From the NCBI RefSeq assembly GCF_900639875.1, contig NZ_CAAAIA010000014.1:1-49289 (forward strand): 49,289 bases of DNA, read 5' to 3'. The DNA comes from Legionella impletisoli. GTDB lineage: Bacteria > Pseudomonadota > Gammaproteobacteria > Legionellales > Legionellaceae. Positions 1 through 7,977 of the stretch are shown piece by piece (the stretch's first letter is position 1; every line of letters begins with the position of its first letter). Below the pieces are notes generated by a model. That model saw nothing but the letters and a program-made list of their open reading frames with translations, was not told the DNA's origin and searched no databases. A program made the translations under genes and the position numbers.

Positions 1-1224
1 GGCCTAGAAGAACGTATTAAAAAAATCAGAGCAGAATTTGAAGATACAACCACTAAGCTTCAAGCCCAAACCGCACGCGCTGAAGCCAGTGAAGAGCATC
101 AACGTTTAATTTTATTAGATCATTTAAAAACAAGAATTTCAAAAAGCGAACGACTTCTTGAAAAAACACAACAGGAACACTTTATAATCACCCAAGATCG
201 CATTGATAAGCATCAAGATGAAGTTGATTTAATTACAGCACAATGGAAAAGGTTGCAACATACGCCTGATCAGCGAGAAGCGTTTGATCTATTAGTTTTC
301 CGCTGGCATGAAATTCGTATTGAATTAGATCACGCTTTATCTAAAGAAGACGAAAACGTTTCTTCTCGACTGCCTACACAATCCGTAATTCCTGAGTCAC
401 CCTCTAGCGAGCTACCCCCTTCAGGTGCATTTGAAGAAGCGATATATCATGGTATTCCACCTGAAATTCCTAGTCCTGATTCAACACCGCCTAATTCTCC
501 AAGTAGTGAACCTAAGGCACCCGTATCTGAGCAGGTAAAATCTCATCAAGATTCAGAAAGTCCAACTTCTACGCATAAGATTTTTGCGTTATTAAATCGA
601 AAGGGAAGTGCCTCTCAAAATCTCTCAAATAAGGATCTATTCGAACAAATTAATGGTGATTATTTAATCCGAATCAACTTCCCTGAAGCCAAAACCCTTA
701 CTGAAGAAGAAGCACGTGAGTTTTTAGCGACCGGGACAAAAGTAACATCGCCTGCCAATCATACTTACACGTTAGGGATTAAGGAAGGCAAACCATGGGC
801 CAGCTTGGCGAAAAAAGATGTTCCAGTCGAACAAGATGAAACCACTGAACAACGTCAACAACGTCTAGCATTGACGGTTATGAATATGGTTGAAAATATT
901 CTAAGCAAAGGAACCGTAATTAATATCAAAACTAAAGATCCTTTTATTGCCAAAGTTGCTGATCAATACATCAATCATTTAAAACAAACTGGCATCAGTA
1001 TTTCAAAATATAATTTAACGGGAGTTGAGTTGAATGATGCTCAAGACCCTGTCATACAAGCTCAAAAAACATTTGAGAAAATGAAACCTAAATATAGCCA
1101 GAAAGAACTAGAATCCAAAGCCCCATGGTATCAAGAAGCTCAAGCCTATCGTGCTAAATTACAAGAAAAGATAACACAAGAACAGACTCAATCTTCGAGT
1201 CATGGACCTCGCGGAGGGGGATAA
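1..1224 (+). CDS. Coiled-coil protein of unknown function, 5' end cut by window edge
   Basis: I do not recognise a named family. The frame is open from base 1, so the gene begins outside the window; the TTG at 253 is probably internal, because 84 codons of the same frame precede it without a stop. Visible residues 1-85 are charged and rich in Glu, Lys, Gln and Leu with heptad-like spacing, typical of a coiled coil. Residues about 120-180 form a low-complexity Pro/Ser/Glu linker. Residues about 190-395 look globular (alternating hydrophobic stretches with conserved-looking Gly and Asn). The end is polar, with Glu/Gln pairs and a Gly-rich tail. Coiled coil, linker, globular domain and a Glu-rich C-terminus is a common build among Legionella Dot/Icm effectors, but that role is inference. 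The gene lies 59 nt upstream of a secreted pepsin homologue on the same strand. Confidence 0.8.
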   Translation, partial: GLEERIKKIRAEFEDTTTKLQAQTARAEASEEHQRLILLDHLKTRISKSERLLEKTQQEHFIITQDRIDKHQDEVDLITAQWKRLQHTPDQREAFDLLVFRWHEIRIELDHALSKEDENVSSRLPTQSVIPESPSSELPPSGAFEEAIYHGIPPEIPSPDSTPPNSPSSEPKAPVSEQVKSHQDSESPTSTHKIFALLNRKGSASQNLSNKDLFEQINGDYLIRINFPEAKTLTEEEAREFLATGTKVTSPANHTYTLGIKEGKPWASLAKKDVPVEQDETTEQRQQRLALTVMNMVENILSKGTVINIKTKDPFIAKVADQYINHLKQTGISISKYNLTGVELNDAQDPVIQAQKTFEKMKPKYSQKELESKAPWYQEAQAYRAKLQEKITQEQTQSSSHGPRGGG

Positions 1225-1283
1225 ATTTGACTATCCTTGAAAAAAGACTTTAATAAATAATAGGTCATACTTGAGTAAAAACA

Positions 1284-2477
1284 ATGAATAAAGCCCTTGC
1301 TATTATCTCCATTCTTTTTGGATGCATACTATCTGCAACTGCTGCAGTGCCAGATGAAGGCGTAACCGTTCCGCTGACCTATTATCCTCAATATGGTATT
1401 TATACAGCTCAAATTAAAGTTGGGCACGATCCAGTCCAGGAAGTTGAAGCCATTGTGGATACAGGCAGCTCAAGCATGGTATTTACCGGCGATCCGACTT
1501 ATTGCCCTGATTGTAAGCATTCTTTAACCAAAGGTGCAATAAAACCTGAAAAAATGAAACCTACTCCGCTTAGTAAAGAGATCCCTTTAAGTTATGGCTC
1601 AGCCAACGATACAGCCACAGAATATTTAGCTCCGATTCAAGTCACAGATAAAAAAGAACATGCCATTGATATGCATATTTTTGTGCTGAAAGATAGCAAT
1701 CAACCATCTAGTATTCTTGGAATGATTCATCATGACTTAAGAGAAGACTTGGTAAAATTTACACCATTCTTGGCGAAATTGACCAATCATTTTAGCAAGT
1801 ATAAGGAAACGACTTTTGTTCTTTGTGGAGAAGATGGCAAAAGTTATTTTCATGTTGGGAAAATGAATTTGCCTAAACCTTTATTTAGCAGCCGTTTACA
1901 TGAAAGTAAATTTTACGAAATCACGACGTATGGCTTTTATACGCAAAAAGAAGAGCCTATTCCTGGTTCACCTAAAAAGGAAGGTGAAGCAATTATTGAC
2001 ACCGGTACAGGCGGATTTATCGTTTTAACTGATGAGCTATATAAACCCCTTATTAAATACATCAAAGACCATGCCGGTAAAAAGAACCAAGATCTGGATA
2101 AAAAATTTTGGGAGCAAAATTATTGTATCGTTAAAAAGGATGTAGACATAGAGGCCTTCCCCACATTAAAAGTCGGGTTTAAAACGCTTTCTCATCAAAC
2201 AGGATTTTTAACATTAAAACCAACCACTTATTTAAACGGTGCAGGTTGTGATAAGGGCTATGTCCGTTTGGTGTTTATGTCTGGTTTATATGAAGGTCAC
2301 CCAACTGCTGCTCGTAATGCCCATTTGCGAAAAGCTGCAAATGTTTTTCCTGAAATGATTATAGGCACATCTGTTTTAAATGAGCACCCTCTTCATATTC
2401 ATCATCATGACGATCCTTATGTCTCTTTTTTTAATAAAGAAGATTTTTGTAAAGCTGAGCAGGTTAAAAAGAGATAA
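1284..2477 (+). CDS. Secreted pepsin-family (A1) aspartic protease
   Basis: 397 aa with a Sec signal peptide (residues 1 to about 20, cleavage near AATA-AVP). The protein has the two-lobed layout of pepsins. The first catalytic motif is DTGSS with Asp59, the flap tyrosine is probably Tyr104 (SYGSA), a SSILGM stretch at 142-147 matches the D-G-I-L-G segment, and the second catalytic motif is DTGTG with Asp239. A C-terminal IIGTSVL (near 360) matches the ILGD-like hydrophobic motif of the second lobe. Length fits a pepsin without a long propeptide. Pepsin-type enzymes are typical of eukaryotes and rare in bacteria (the shewasins are known examples). It is likely exported to the periplasm and possibly out of the cell by type II secretion; that destination is inference. 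ATG start chosen because it opens the signal peptide. Alternative: a catalytically altered homologue. Confidence 0.85.
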   Translation: MNKALAIISILFGCILSATAAVPDEGVTVPLTYYPQYGIYTAQIKVGHDPVQEVEAIVDTGSSSMVFTGDPTYCPDCKHSLTKGAIKPEKMKPTPLSKEIPLSYGSANDTATEYLAPIQVTDKKEHAIDMHIFVLKDSNQPSSILGMIHHDLREDLVKFTPFLAKLTNHFSKYKETTFVLCGEDGKSYFHVGKMNLPKPLFSSRLHESKFYEITTYGFYTQKEEPIPGSPKKEGEAIIDTGTGGFIVLTDELYKPLIKYIKDHAGKKNQDLDKKFWEQNYCIVKKDVDIEAFPTLKVGFKTLSHQTGFLTLKPTTYLNGAGCDKGYVRLVFMSGLYEGHPTAARNAHLRKAANVFPEMIIGTSVLNEHPLHIHHHDDPYVSFFNKEDFCKAEQVKKR

Positions 2478-2563
2478 ACCGGCTTTTAGAGTAAAAAGAT
2501 TGGTTATCGATCTCCTACAGTTTTGATCACAATACCCATCGGACTTGATGGCTTCTAGCATGG

Positions 2564-2586
2564 GTGCTGTGCTTAAAGCACAGCAC
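2564..2586. terminator. Perfect stem-loop between convergent genes
   Basis: Two 11-base arms (GTGCTGTGCTT and AAGCACAGCAC) pair perfectly around one central base. It lies between the end of the aspartic protease gene (+) and the end of the small membrane protein gene (-). No T-run follows on either strand, so it may be a weak or factor-assisted terminator or an mRNA-end stabiliser. Confidence 0.5.
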
Positions 2587-2605
2587 ATAGGGGGAATCGG
2601 TTAGG

Positions 2606-2842
2606 TTAACGTTCAGTATCTTTTTTAATTTCTTGTTTTAAAGGCAACGCTTTCTCGACTTTGGGAAGCTCAACATGTGCTTTAACCGCCGGAGCATTCG
2701 CATCACGAATAATTTCATCTGAAGCGCGTTCGCCAGTAAAAAACAGCAAATAGACTAGCAAAAGAATGACAATAGCAATCACCACCGTCAACACTTTTGT
2801 CTTAGTACTTGTTTTCTTTTCTTCCCTATCAATTTTTGCCAT
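2606..2842 (-). CDS. Small single-pass membrane protein, downstream of dps
   Basis: 78 aa, family not recognised. The N-terminus is short and very basic/polar (residues 1-16, rich in Lys, Glu, Thr). One strongly hydrophobic helix follows at about 18-36 (Val/Ile/Leu rich), and the rest is a charged tail with many Glu and Lys. This predicts a bitopic inner-membrane protein with the N-terminus inside by the positive-inside rule. Its ATG shares one base with the dps stop codon (TAATG), so it is almost certainly co-transcribed and translationally coupled with dps. That coupling suggests a stress or iron-related role, but the sequence does not show one. Confidence 0.7.
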   Translation of the reverse strand: MAKIDREEKKTSTKTKVLTVVIAIVILLLVYLLFFTGERASDEIIRDANAPAVKAHVELPKVEKALPLKQEIKKDTER

Positions 2843-3282
2843 TATGCATTCTCTCTTGATGCACCTAACATCCAGCGATACTTTTCATGCGCTTCAATAC
2901 GGTTAGCTAATAAATTAACCGTTCCCTCATCATTATCACTTTGCGCCATATCCATAGCCTTATATAAATCTTTTACAAGTTGACCATGATCATTCGCCAA
3001 CTCCGTCACCATTTCATTCGCAGTTGAATTTGAATCACCGTTTTTTAATGTTTTTAATTGTTCATATTGACCGAATGTCGCTGGTGCATTGTGTCCTTTA
3101 ATAAGAATTCGCTCAGCCACTTCATCAACCGCTTCGGCTAATTCACGGTATTGCATTTCAAAAAGTTCATGAAGCGATTTAAATTGGGGGCCTTTTACAT
3201 GCCAGTGATAATTCTGGGTTTTCAAATATAAAGCGTAGGTGTCAGCAAGTAGAACAGATAACTTCTTAACAAGATCACTCAT
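2842..3282 (-). CDS. dps: Dps-family ferritin-like DNA-binding/iron-storage protein
   Basis: Dps proteins assemble into dodecamers, oxidise Fe(II) with hydrogen peroxide at subunit interfaces and protect DNA. The 146-residue protein shows the family signature: a His-Trp-His-Val-Lys-Gly stretch near residues 27-32, then a helix with the LHELFEMQY and AVDEVAERI segments carrying the acidic ferroxidase ligands. The open frame extends two codons upstream to a TTG, but the ATG at 3282 is preferred because an AGGAG lies six bases upstream of it. The N-terminus is short with few Lys, so DNA binding through a Lys-rich tail is doubtful; iron and peroxide detoxification is the safer role. It is followed by the overlapping membrane protein gene. 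The promoter region contains a pair of REP elements rather than an obvious OxyR site. Confidence 0.93.
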   Translation of the reverse strand: MSDLVKKLSVLLADTYALYLKTQNYHWHVKGPQFKSLHELFEMQYRELAEAVDEVAERILIKGHNAPATFGQYEQLKTLKNGDSNSTANEMVTELANDHGQLVKDLYKAMDMAQSDNDEGTVNLLANRIEAHEKYRWMLGASRENA

Positions 3283-3449
3283 AATCAACTCCTGTAATTA
3301 ACTCAATAACGAATAAGGTAAATGCTTTATAAACATCCTTCAGAATTTTTTAAACGATAATAACAACGGTTACGCGTTAAGGATAGTTCATCTTATTCAG
3401 AAAAGAAATGATTGCACAGAACTGGCAGGAGGACCTTCTTAAGACGAGT

Positions 3450-3600
3450 GTAGGCTGGCGCTGTTAAGCCCAGCGATTATTTTTGAACATCCTTCGGTAA
3501 CTACTGCCAAGGTATTCTTAATGAGAATTGGATTTATGGTAATAATTTTAATCGAGGAGGGTTTGGAAAGATAATTTCTGGGCTTAACAGCCCAGCCTAC
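3450..3600. repeat. Inverted pair of GTAG-type REP elements (BIME-like)
   Basis: In the 389-bp gap between dps (-) and the binding-protein gene (+) there are two REP-like units. The + strand unit at 3450-3474 is GTAG followed by an imperfect hairpin (GCTGG..GCT, loop GTTA, AGCCCAGC). The mirror unit on the - strand at 3578-3600 has the same hairpin and GTAG head. The GTAG heads face outward. A GTAG/GTRG tetranucleotide plus palindrome is the known signature of REPs mobilised by RAYT transposases; no RAYT gene is in the window. Confidence 0.75.
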
Positions 3601-3671
3601 ACCGGTTTTATTTTTAATCTTAGGCTATTCTTTACGTAGACTTAACGTTTAATCACGCGCCAGAGAACAAC

Positions 3672-4520
3672 ATGAACACGAAAGGATTATTTTTGCTGGG
3701 TGTCTTAATTTCTTTTAATTGTTTATCTGCAGGCCCGCCTGATATCCTTAAAGTGGGGACCTTAGTATATAACCCCCCTTATGAAGAGGCGCTAACCCAT
3801 AAGAATATTGCTTTCGGATTCAACATAGAAATAATGAATGATCTTTGTAGCGCGATGAGGAAACCATGTGAATTTATTCCTTTGCGTTTTGATGAACTTT
3901 TAATTGCACTGAATAAAAACCAAGTCGATTTAATTATTGTTGGGATAAGCTTGATGCCAGTGAATTCTGACCAATATGTATTTAGCCAACCTTATTTCAT
4001 TAGTGAGGCTGTTTTTTTAATGCTTAGTACGAATAACACAAATGACTTAAATCACAAAACCGTAGGTATTGTTAAAAATACTCTTTTTCCTTATCGTAAC
4101 CAATATGAATTAATTTATGAAGAAAAAAATCCTAAACTTACCGAGCATAAAGATCAATTGCAATTTAAATTTTTTAATAATTTACCCGAGCTTTTAACTG
4201 CCCTAAAAGTTGGACAAGTGGATGCCGTTATTCTAGATGTAGGGGCTGCCAATTATTGGATTCGATCATCGGGAAATCAATTTAAACGGATAGGTCCTAT
4301 CATCCCATTGCCCAAAGGAATGGCAATTATGACCACAAAAGCTAATAGTGCGCTTATCGATGAAGTCAATAAAGCCATCAACACCATTGAATCGGATAAT
4401 CAATTGCTGTCAATTTATGAAAAGTATTGGCAGTTAATCAACATCAACGATAATATGAAGGGCCGCTTAATTCCTAAAGCCAATCAAGATATGGTTATCC
4501 CTACAGTCGAAAATAATTAA
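3672..4520 (+). CDS. Periplasmic amino-acid-binding protein (SBP family 3)
   Basis: 282 aa with a Sec signal peptide (cleavage near residue 20, LSA-GPP). The mature protein follows the bacterial solute-binding protein family 3 layout: an opening [13 protein letters not shown] strand, a [11 protein letters not shown] segment, the [17 protein letters not shown] stretch that matches the 'D.i..g.s.t..R' region, and a C-terminal helix ending near [10 protein letters not shown]. These proteins bind polar amino acids (arginine, glutamine, lysine types) and deliver them to an ABC permease, but no permease or ATPase gene is nearby. The 'R' that usually follows the Thr/Ser-rich motif to clamp the ligand carboxylate is replaced by PVNSDQY, so ligand and even transport role are uncertain. 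It lies 17 nt upstream of kdoO, likely in one transcript. Confidence 0.85.
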
Positions 4521-4537
4521 GTCAATGAGTAATTATC

Positions 4538-5431
4538 ATGAGCGAACCACTTTTTCAAATTGAATCGAAACACTTAAATACAATTTCTGAAGAACAAAAA
4601 CACTTAGCTTTAAATAAACTTGAATCCGGTCATGTGATTTATTTTCCTTCATACTCCTTTATGCCTTTAGAGCAAGAAGCACTGCTTTTTTCTGAATTAA
4701 TTCTTGATTCCTCGCAGAAAAACATTAGCTATCATTATAAAACTCAACGTTTAAACGGGCTGGCCGATAAGAAATCTCCCGCTTCTTTCGTATCGCTTCT
4801 GCAATCATTTATGCATCGTTATGCAGAATATACCCTTGAACTCATTCATTGCATTTTACCTTATTATAAGGATTCAATTCTTTGGGGAAGAACCAGTTAT
4901 AGACCCGCTGAAATTAAAGGGCGAAAAAGCTCAAAGCGAAAAGACGATACACGACTGCACGTTGATTCTTTCCCCTCTACGCCAGTCAATGGACATCGAA
5001 TTTTACGTGTTTTTTGTAATGTGAATCCATATGGAAAGCCGCGAGTATGGAATCTTGGCGAACCTTTCATGGACGTTTTAGCTCAATTTTCCCCAGAAAT
5101 TCCTAATTACAAGCCTTATAAAGCTAAACTTTTACAACTTGTTAAAGCGACCAAATCCCTTCGCACACCCTATGATCACTATATGTTAGAACTTCATGAT
5201 CGCATGAAATTGAATGACCGTTATCAAAGCCGAGTCAATAAACACCGCTTTGATTTTCCACCCTTTAGTACTTGGATTGTGTTTACTGATCAAGTCTCTC
5301 ACGCTGCTCTTTCAGGTCAATATCTTCTTGAGCAAACTTTTTATCTACCGGTTTCTAAAATGGCAGAAGAGGCTTTATCGCCGCTTAGACTATTAGAAAA
5401 AGAAAAATCATTCTCTTTAGAGATGACCTGA
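4538..5431 (+). CDS. kdoO: Kdo hydroxylase, Fe(II)/2-oxoglutarate-dependent (KdoO family)
   Basis: 297 aa, soluble. It matches the Kdo 3-hydroxylase family (Pfam Kdo_hydroxy), described in Burkholderia and Yersinia, which hydroxylates the Kdo sugar of lipid A-inner core to make Ko. The metal triad is visible as HVD (His141, Asp143) in a TRLHVDSFPS motif and a distal His255 in FTDQVSHAALSGQ; the ILRVFCNVNP segment between them is also typical. It needs ferrous iron, 2-oxoglutarate and oxygen and acts on the cytoplasmic side during LPS assembly. Length agrees with the family. The gene starts 17 nt after the binding-protein gene, so the two are probably co-transcribed, though they have no clear functional link. 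The 110-bp tandem repeat begins at its stop codon. Confidence 0.85.
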   Translation: MSEPLFQIESKHLNTISEEQKHLALNKLESGHVIYFPSYSFMPLEQEALLFSELILDSSQKNISYHYKTQRLNGLADKKSPASFVSLLQSFMHRYAEYTLELIHCILPYYKDSILWGRTSYRPAEIKGRKSSKRKDDTRLHVDSFPSTPVNGHRILRVFCNVNPYGKPRVWNLGEPFMDVLAQFSPEIPNYKPYKAKLLQLVKATKSLRTPYDHYMLELHDRMKLNDRYQSRVNKHRFDFPPFSTWIVFTDQVSHAALSGQYLLEQTFYLPVSKMAEEALSPLRLLEKEKSFSLEMT

Positions 5432-5650
5432 ACGTTAAATAACACCGAATAGGAGTGAATAATCCGCTCTTGTGCATGGCCCGAACAAGTCGGGCCACGT
5501 GGGGGGAGGAGTCAGGCCAAGTAGGAGGGGAAATTAGGCAAACGTTAAATAACCCCGAATAGGAGTGGAGAATCCGCCCTTGTGGTTGGCCCGAACAAAT
5601 CGGGCCTCGCGGGGGAGAAGTCGGGGCAAGTAGGCGGGTGGGTACTGTCC
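5431..5650. repeat. 110-bp imperfect tandem duplication with hairpins
   Basis: Two copies (5431-5540 and 5541 to about 5650) start with AACGTTAAATAAC and keep the order CGAATAGGAGTG, an AATCCGC(T/C)CTTGTG segment, a GGCCCGAACAA(G/A)TCGGGCC hairpin (5478-5496 and 5588-5606) and a G-rich tail. The spacing of the two copies is exactly 110 bases. It fills the gap between kdoO and the end of groEL and overlaps the last base of kdoO. Confidence 0.8.
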
Positions 5651-5700
5651 CCTACTTGACCCGATTTATTCCCCCTACTTGACCCGATTTATTCGGGTCA
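5649..5700. repeat. Short direct repeat, ACTTGACCCGATTTATT unit twice
   Basis: A 22-base unit (CCCCTACTTGACCCGA and onward) occurs at 5649-5670 and again at 5672-5693. The second copy continues into TCGGGTCA, so TGACCCGA-TTTAT-TCGGGTCA forms a hairpin (5680-5700). It continues the tandem-repeat block just before the groEL terminator and shares the CCCGA/TCGGG theme with the 110-bp unit. Confidence 0.7.
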
Positions 5701-5714
5701 TCTTGGCAGATAAA

Positions 5715-5747
5715 TAAAAAAAAGCCCGCCAAATGGCGGGCTTTTTA
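5715..5747 (-). terminator. Rho-independent terminator of groES-groEL
   Basis: An 8-bp G+C-rich stem (AGCCCGCC, loop AAAT, GGCGGGCT) lies at 5723-5742. On the - strand it follows the groEL stop by about 20 bases and is followed by a run of eight or more T. On the + strand it also ends in TTTTT, so it may work in both directions. Confidence 0.9.
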
Positions 5748-5763
5748 ATGGGTGGGGAGTGGC

Positions 5764-7419
<1,656 letters not shown>

Positions 7420-7432
7420 TTAATCGATAAAA

Positions 7433-7723
7433 TTACTTCTCAACAACACCCATGATGTCATCTTCACGCATCACGACTAGTTCTTGACCGTCAATTTTGA
7501 CTTCTGTGCCAGAATATTTGCCAAATAAAACCACATCACCGGATTTGACAGCCAGGGCACGTACATCGCCGTTTTCAAGCACTTTACCAGCGCCTACAGC
7601 AACCACTTCACCTTGCATTGGTTTTTCTTTCGCACTATCTGGAATTACAATACCGCCTGCTGTTTTTAGCTCTTCTTCCAGACGTCTAACAACAACACGA
7701 TCATGTAAAGGACGAATCTTCAT
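7433..7723 (-). CDS. groES: Co-chaperonin GroES (HtpA)
   Basis: 96 aa, full length. It forms the heptameric lid of the GroEL chamber. Family features are the [14 protein letters not shown] start, the mobile loop around residues 16-33 ([16 protein letters not shown]), the [10 protein letters not shown] segment and the [13 protein letters not shown] strand near the end. It is first in the groES-groEL operon, with groEL 25 nt downstream, and expression should follow heat shock through the sigma-32 promoter about 90 bases upstream. Nothing odd in sequence or length. Confidence 0.99.
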   Translation of the reverse strand: MKIRPLHDRVVVRRLEEELKTAGGIVIPDSAKEKPMQGEVVAVGAGKVLENGDVRALAVKSGDVVLFGKYSGTEVKIDGQELVVMREDDIMGVVEK

Positions 7724-7813
7724 ACTTGTATCTCCTGGTTGGTTAATACGTTCAGAGCATTCTCTGACATTCTTGCGATGGTTATGGGACCATAATCACC
7801 GCTGATGAAAGGC

Positions 7814-7841
7814 ATATGGGGTCATTGCCGTTTCTTTCAAG
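7814..7841 (-). promoter_or_regulatory. Sigma-32 (RpoH) heat-shock promoter of groES-groEL
   Basis: Read on the - strand: CTTGAAA (-35), 13 bases, CCCCATAT (-10). This matches the RpoH consensus almost perfectly. The -10 lies about 90 bases before the groES ATG. No CIRCE element for HrcA was seen, so control is probably by RpoH alone. Confidence 0.9.
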
Positions 7842-7888
7842 GGCAGAATGCAAAAAAATTTAAAAAAATTTTCACATTCCCGCTTTTT

Positions 7889-7915
7889 CTGACTCCTGAC
7901 TCCTGACTCCTGACT
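7889..7915. repeat. 7-bp tandem repeat (CTGACTC), nearly four units
   Basis: CTGACTC is repeated three times head to tail followed by CTGACT. It lies between the groES promoter and dsbD, about 60 bases upstream of the dsbD ATG, so unit-number changes could shift the dsbD promoter spacing. Confidence 0.8.
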
Positions 7916-7977
7916 AGTTTGTTGCGTTGCCTGTTTTGGCTTACAATGGTCATAACGAGTAAGTCATTAGGTTAAGT

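Noticed and set aside
253-255. TTG at 253 as the true start of the first gene
   Set aside because: The same frame is open and coiled-coil-like from base 1, so the start lies outside the window.
2376-2588. 70-codon frame on the - strand at the end of the protease gene
   Set aside because: It overlaps the C-terminal pepsin motif region antisense, runs through the stem-loop and has no family features.
5431-5700. CRISPR array
   Set aside because: Only two long copies of 110 bases and two adjoining 22-bp copies; no regular repeat-spacer pattern and no cas genes.
7724-7977. CIRCE/HrcA operator upstream of groES
   Set aside because: No TTAGCACTC-type inverted repeat is seen; the sigma-32 promoter explains heat control.
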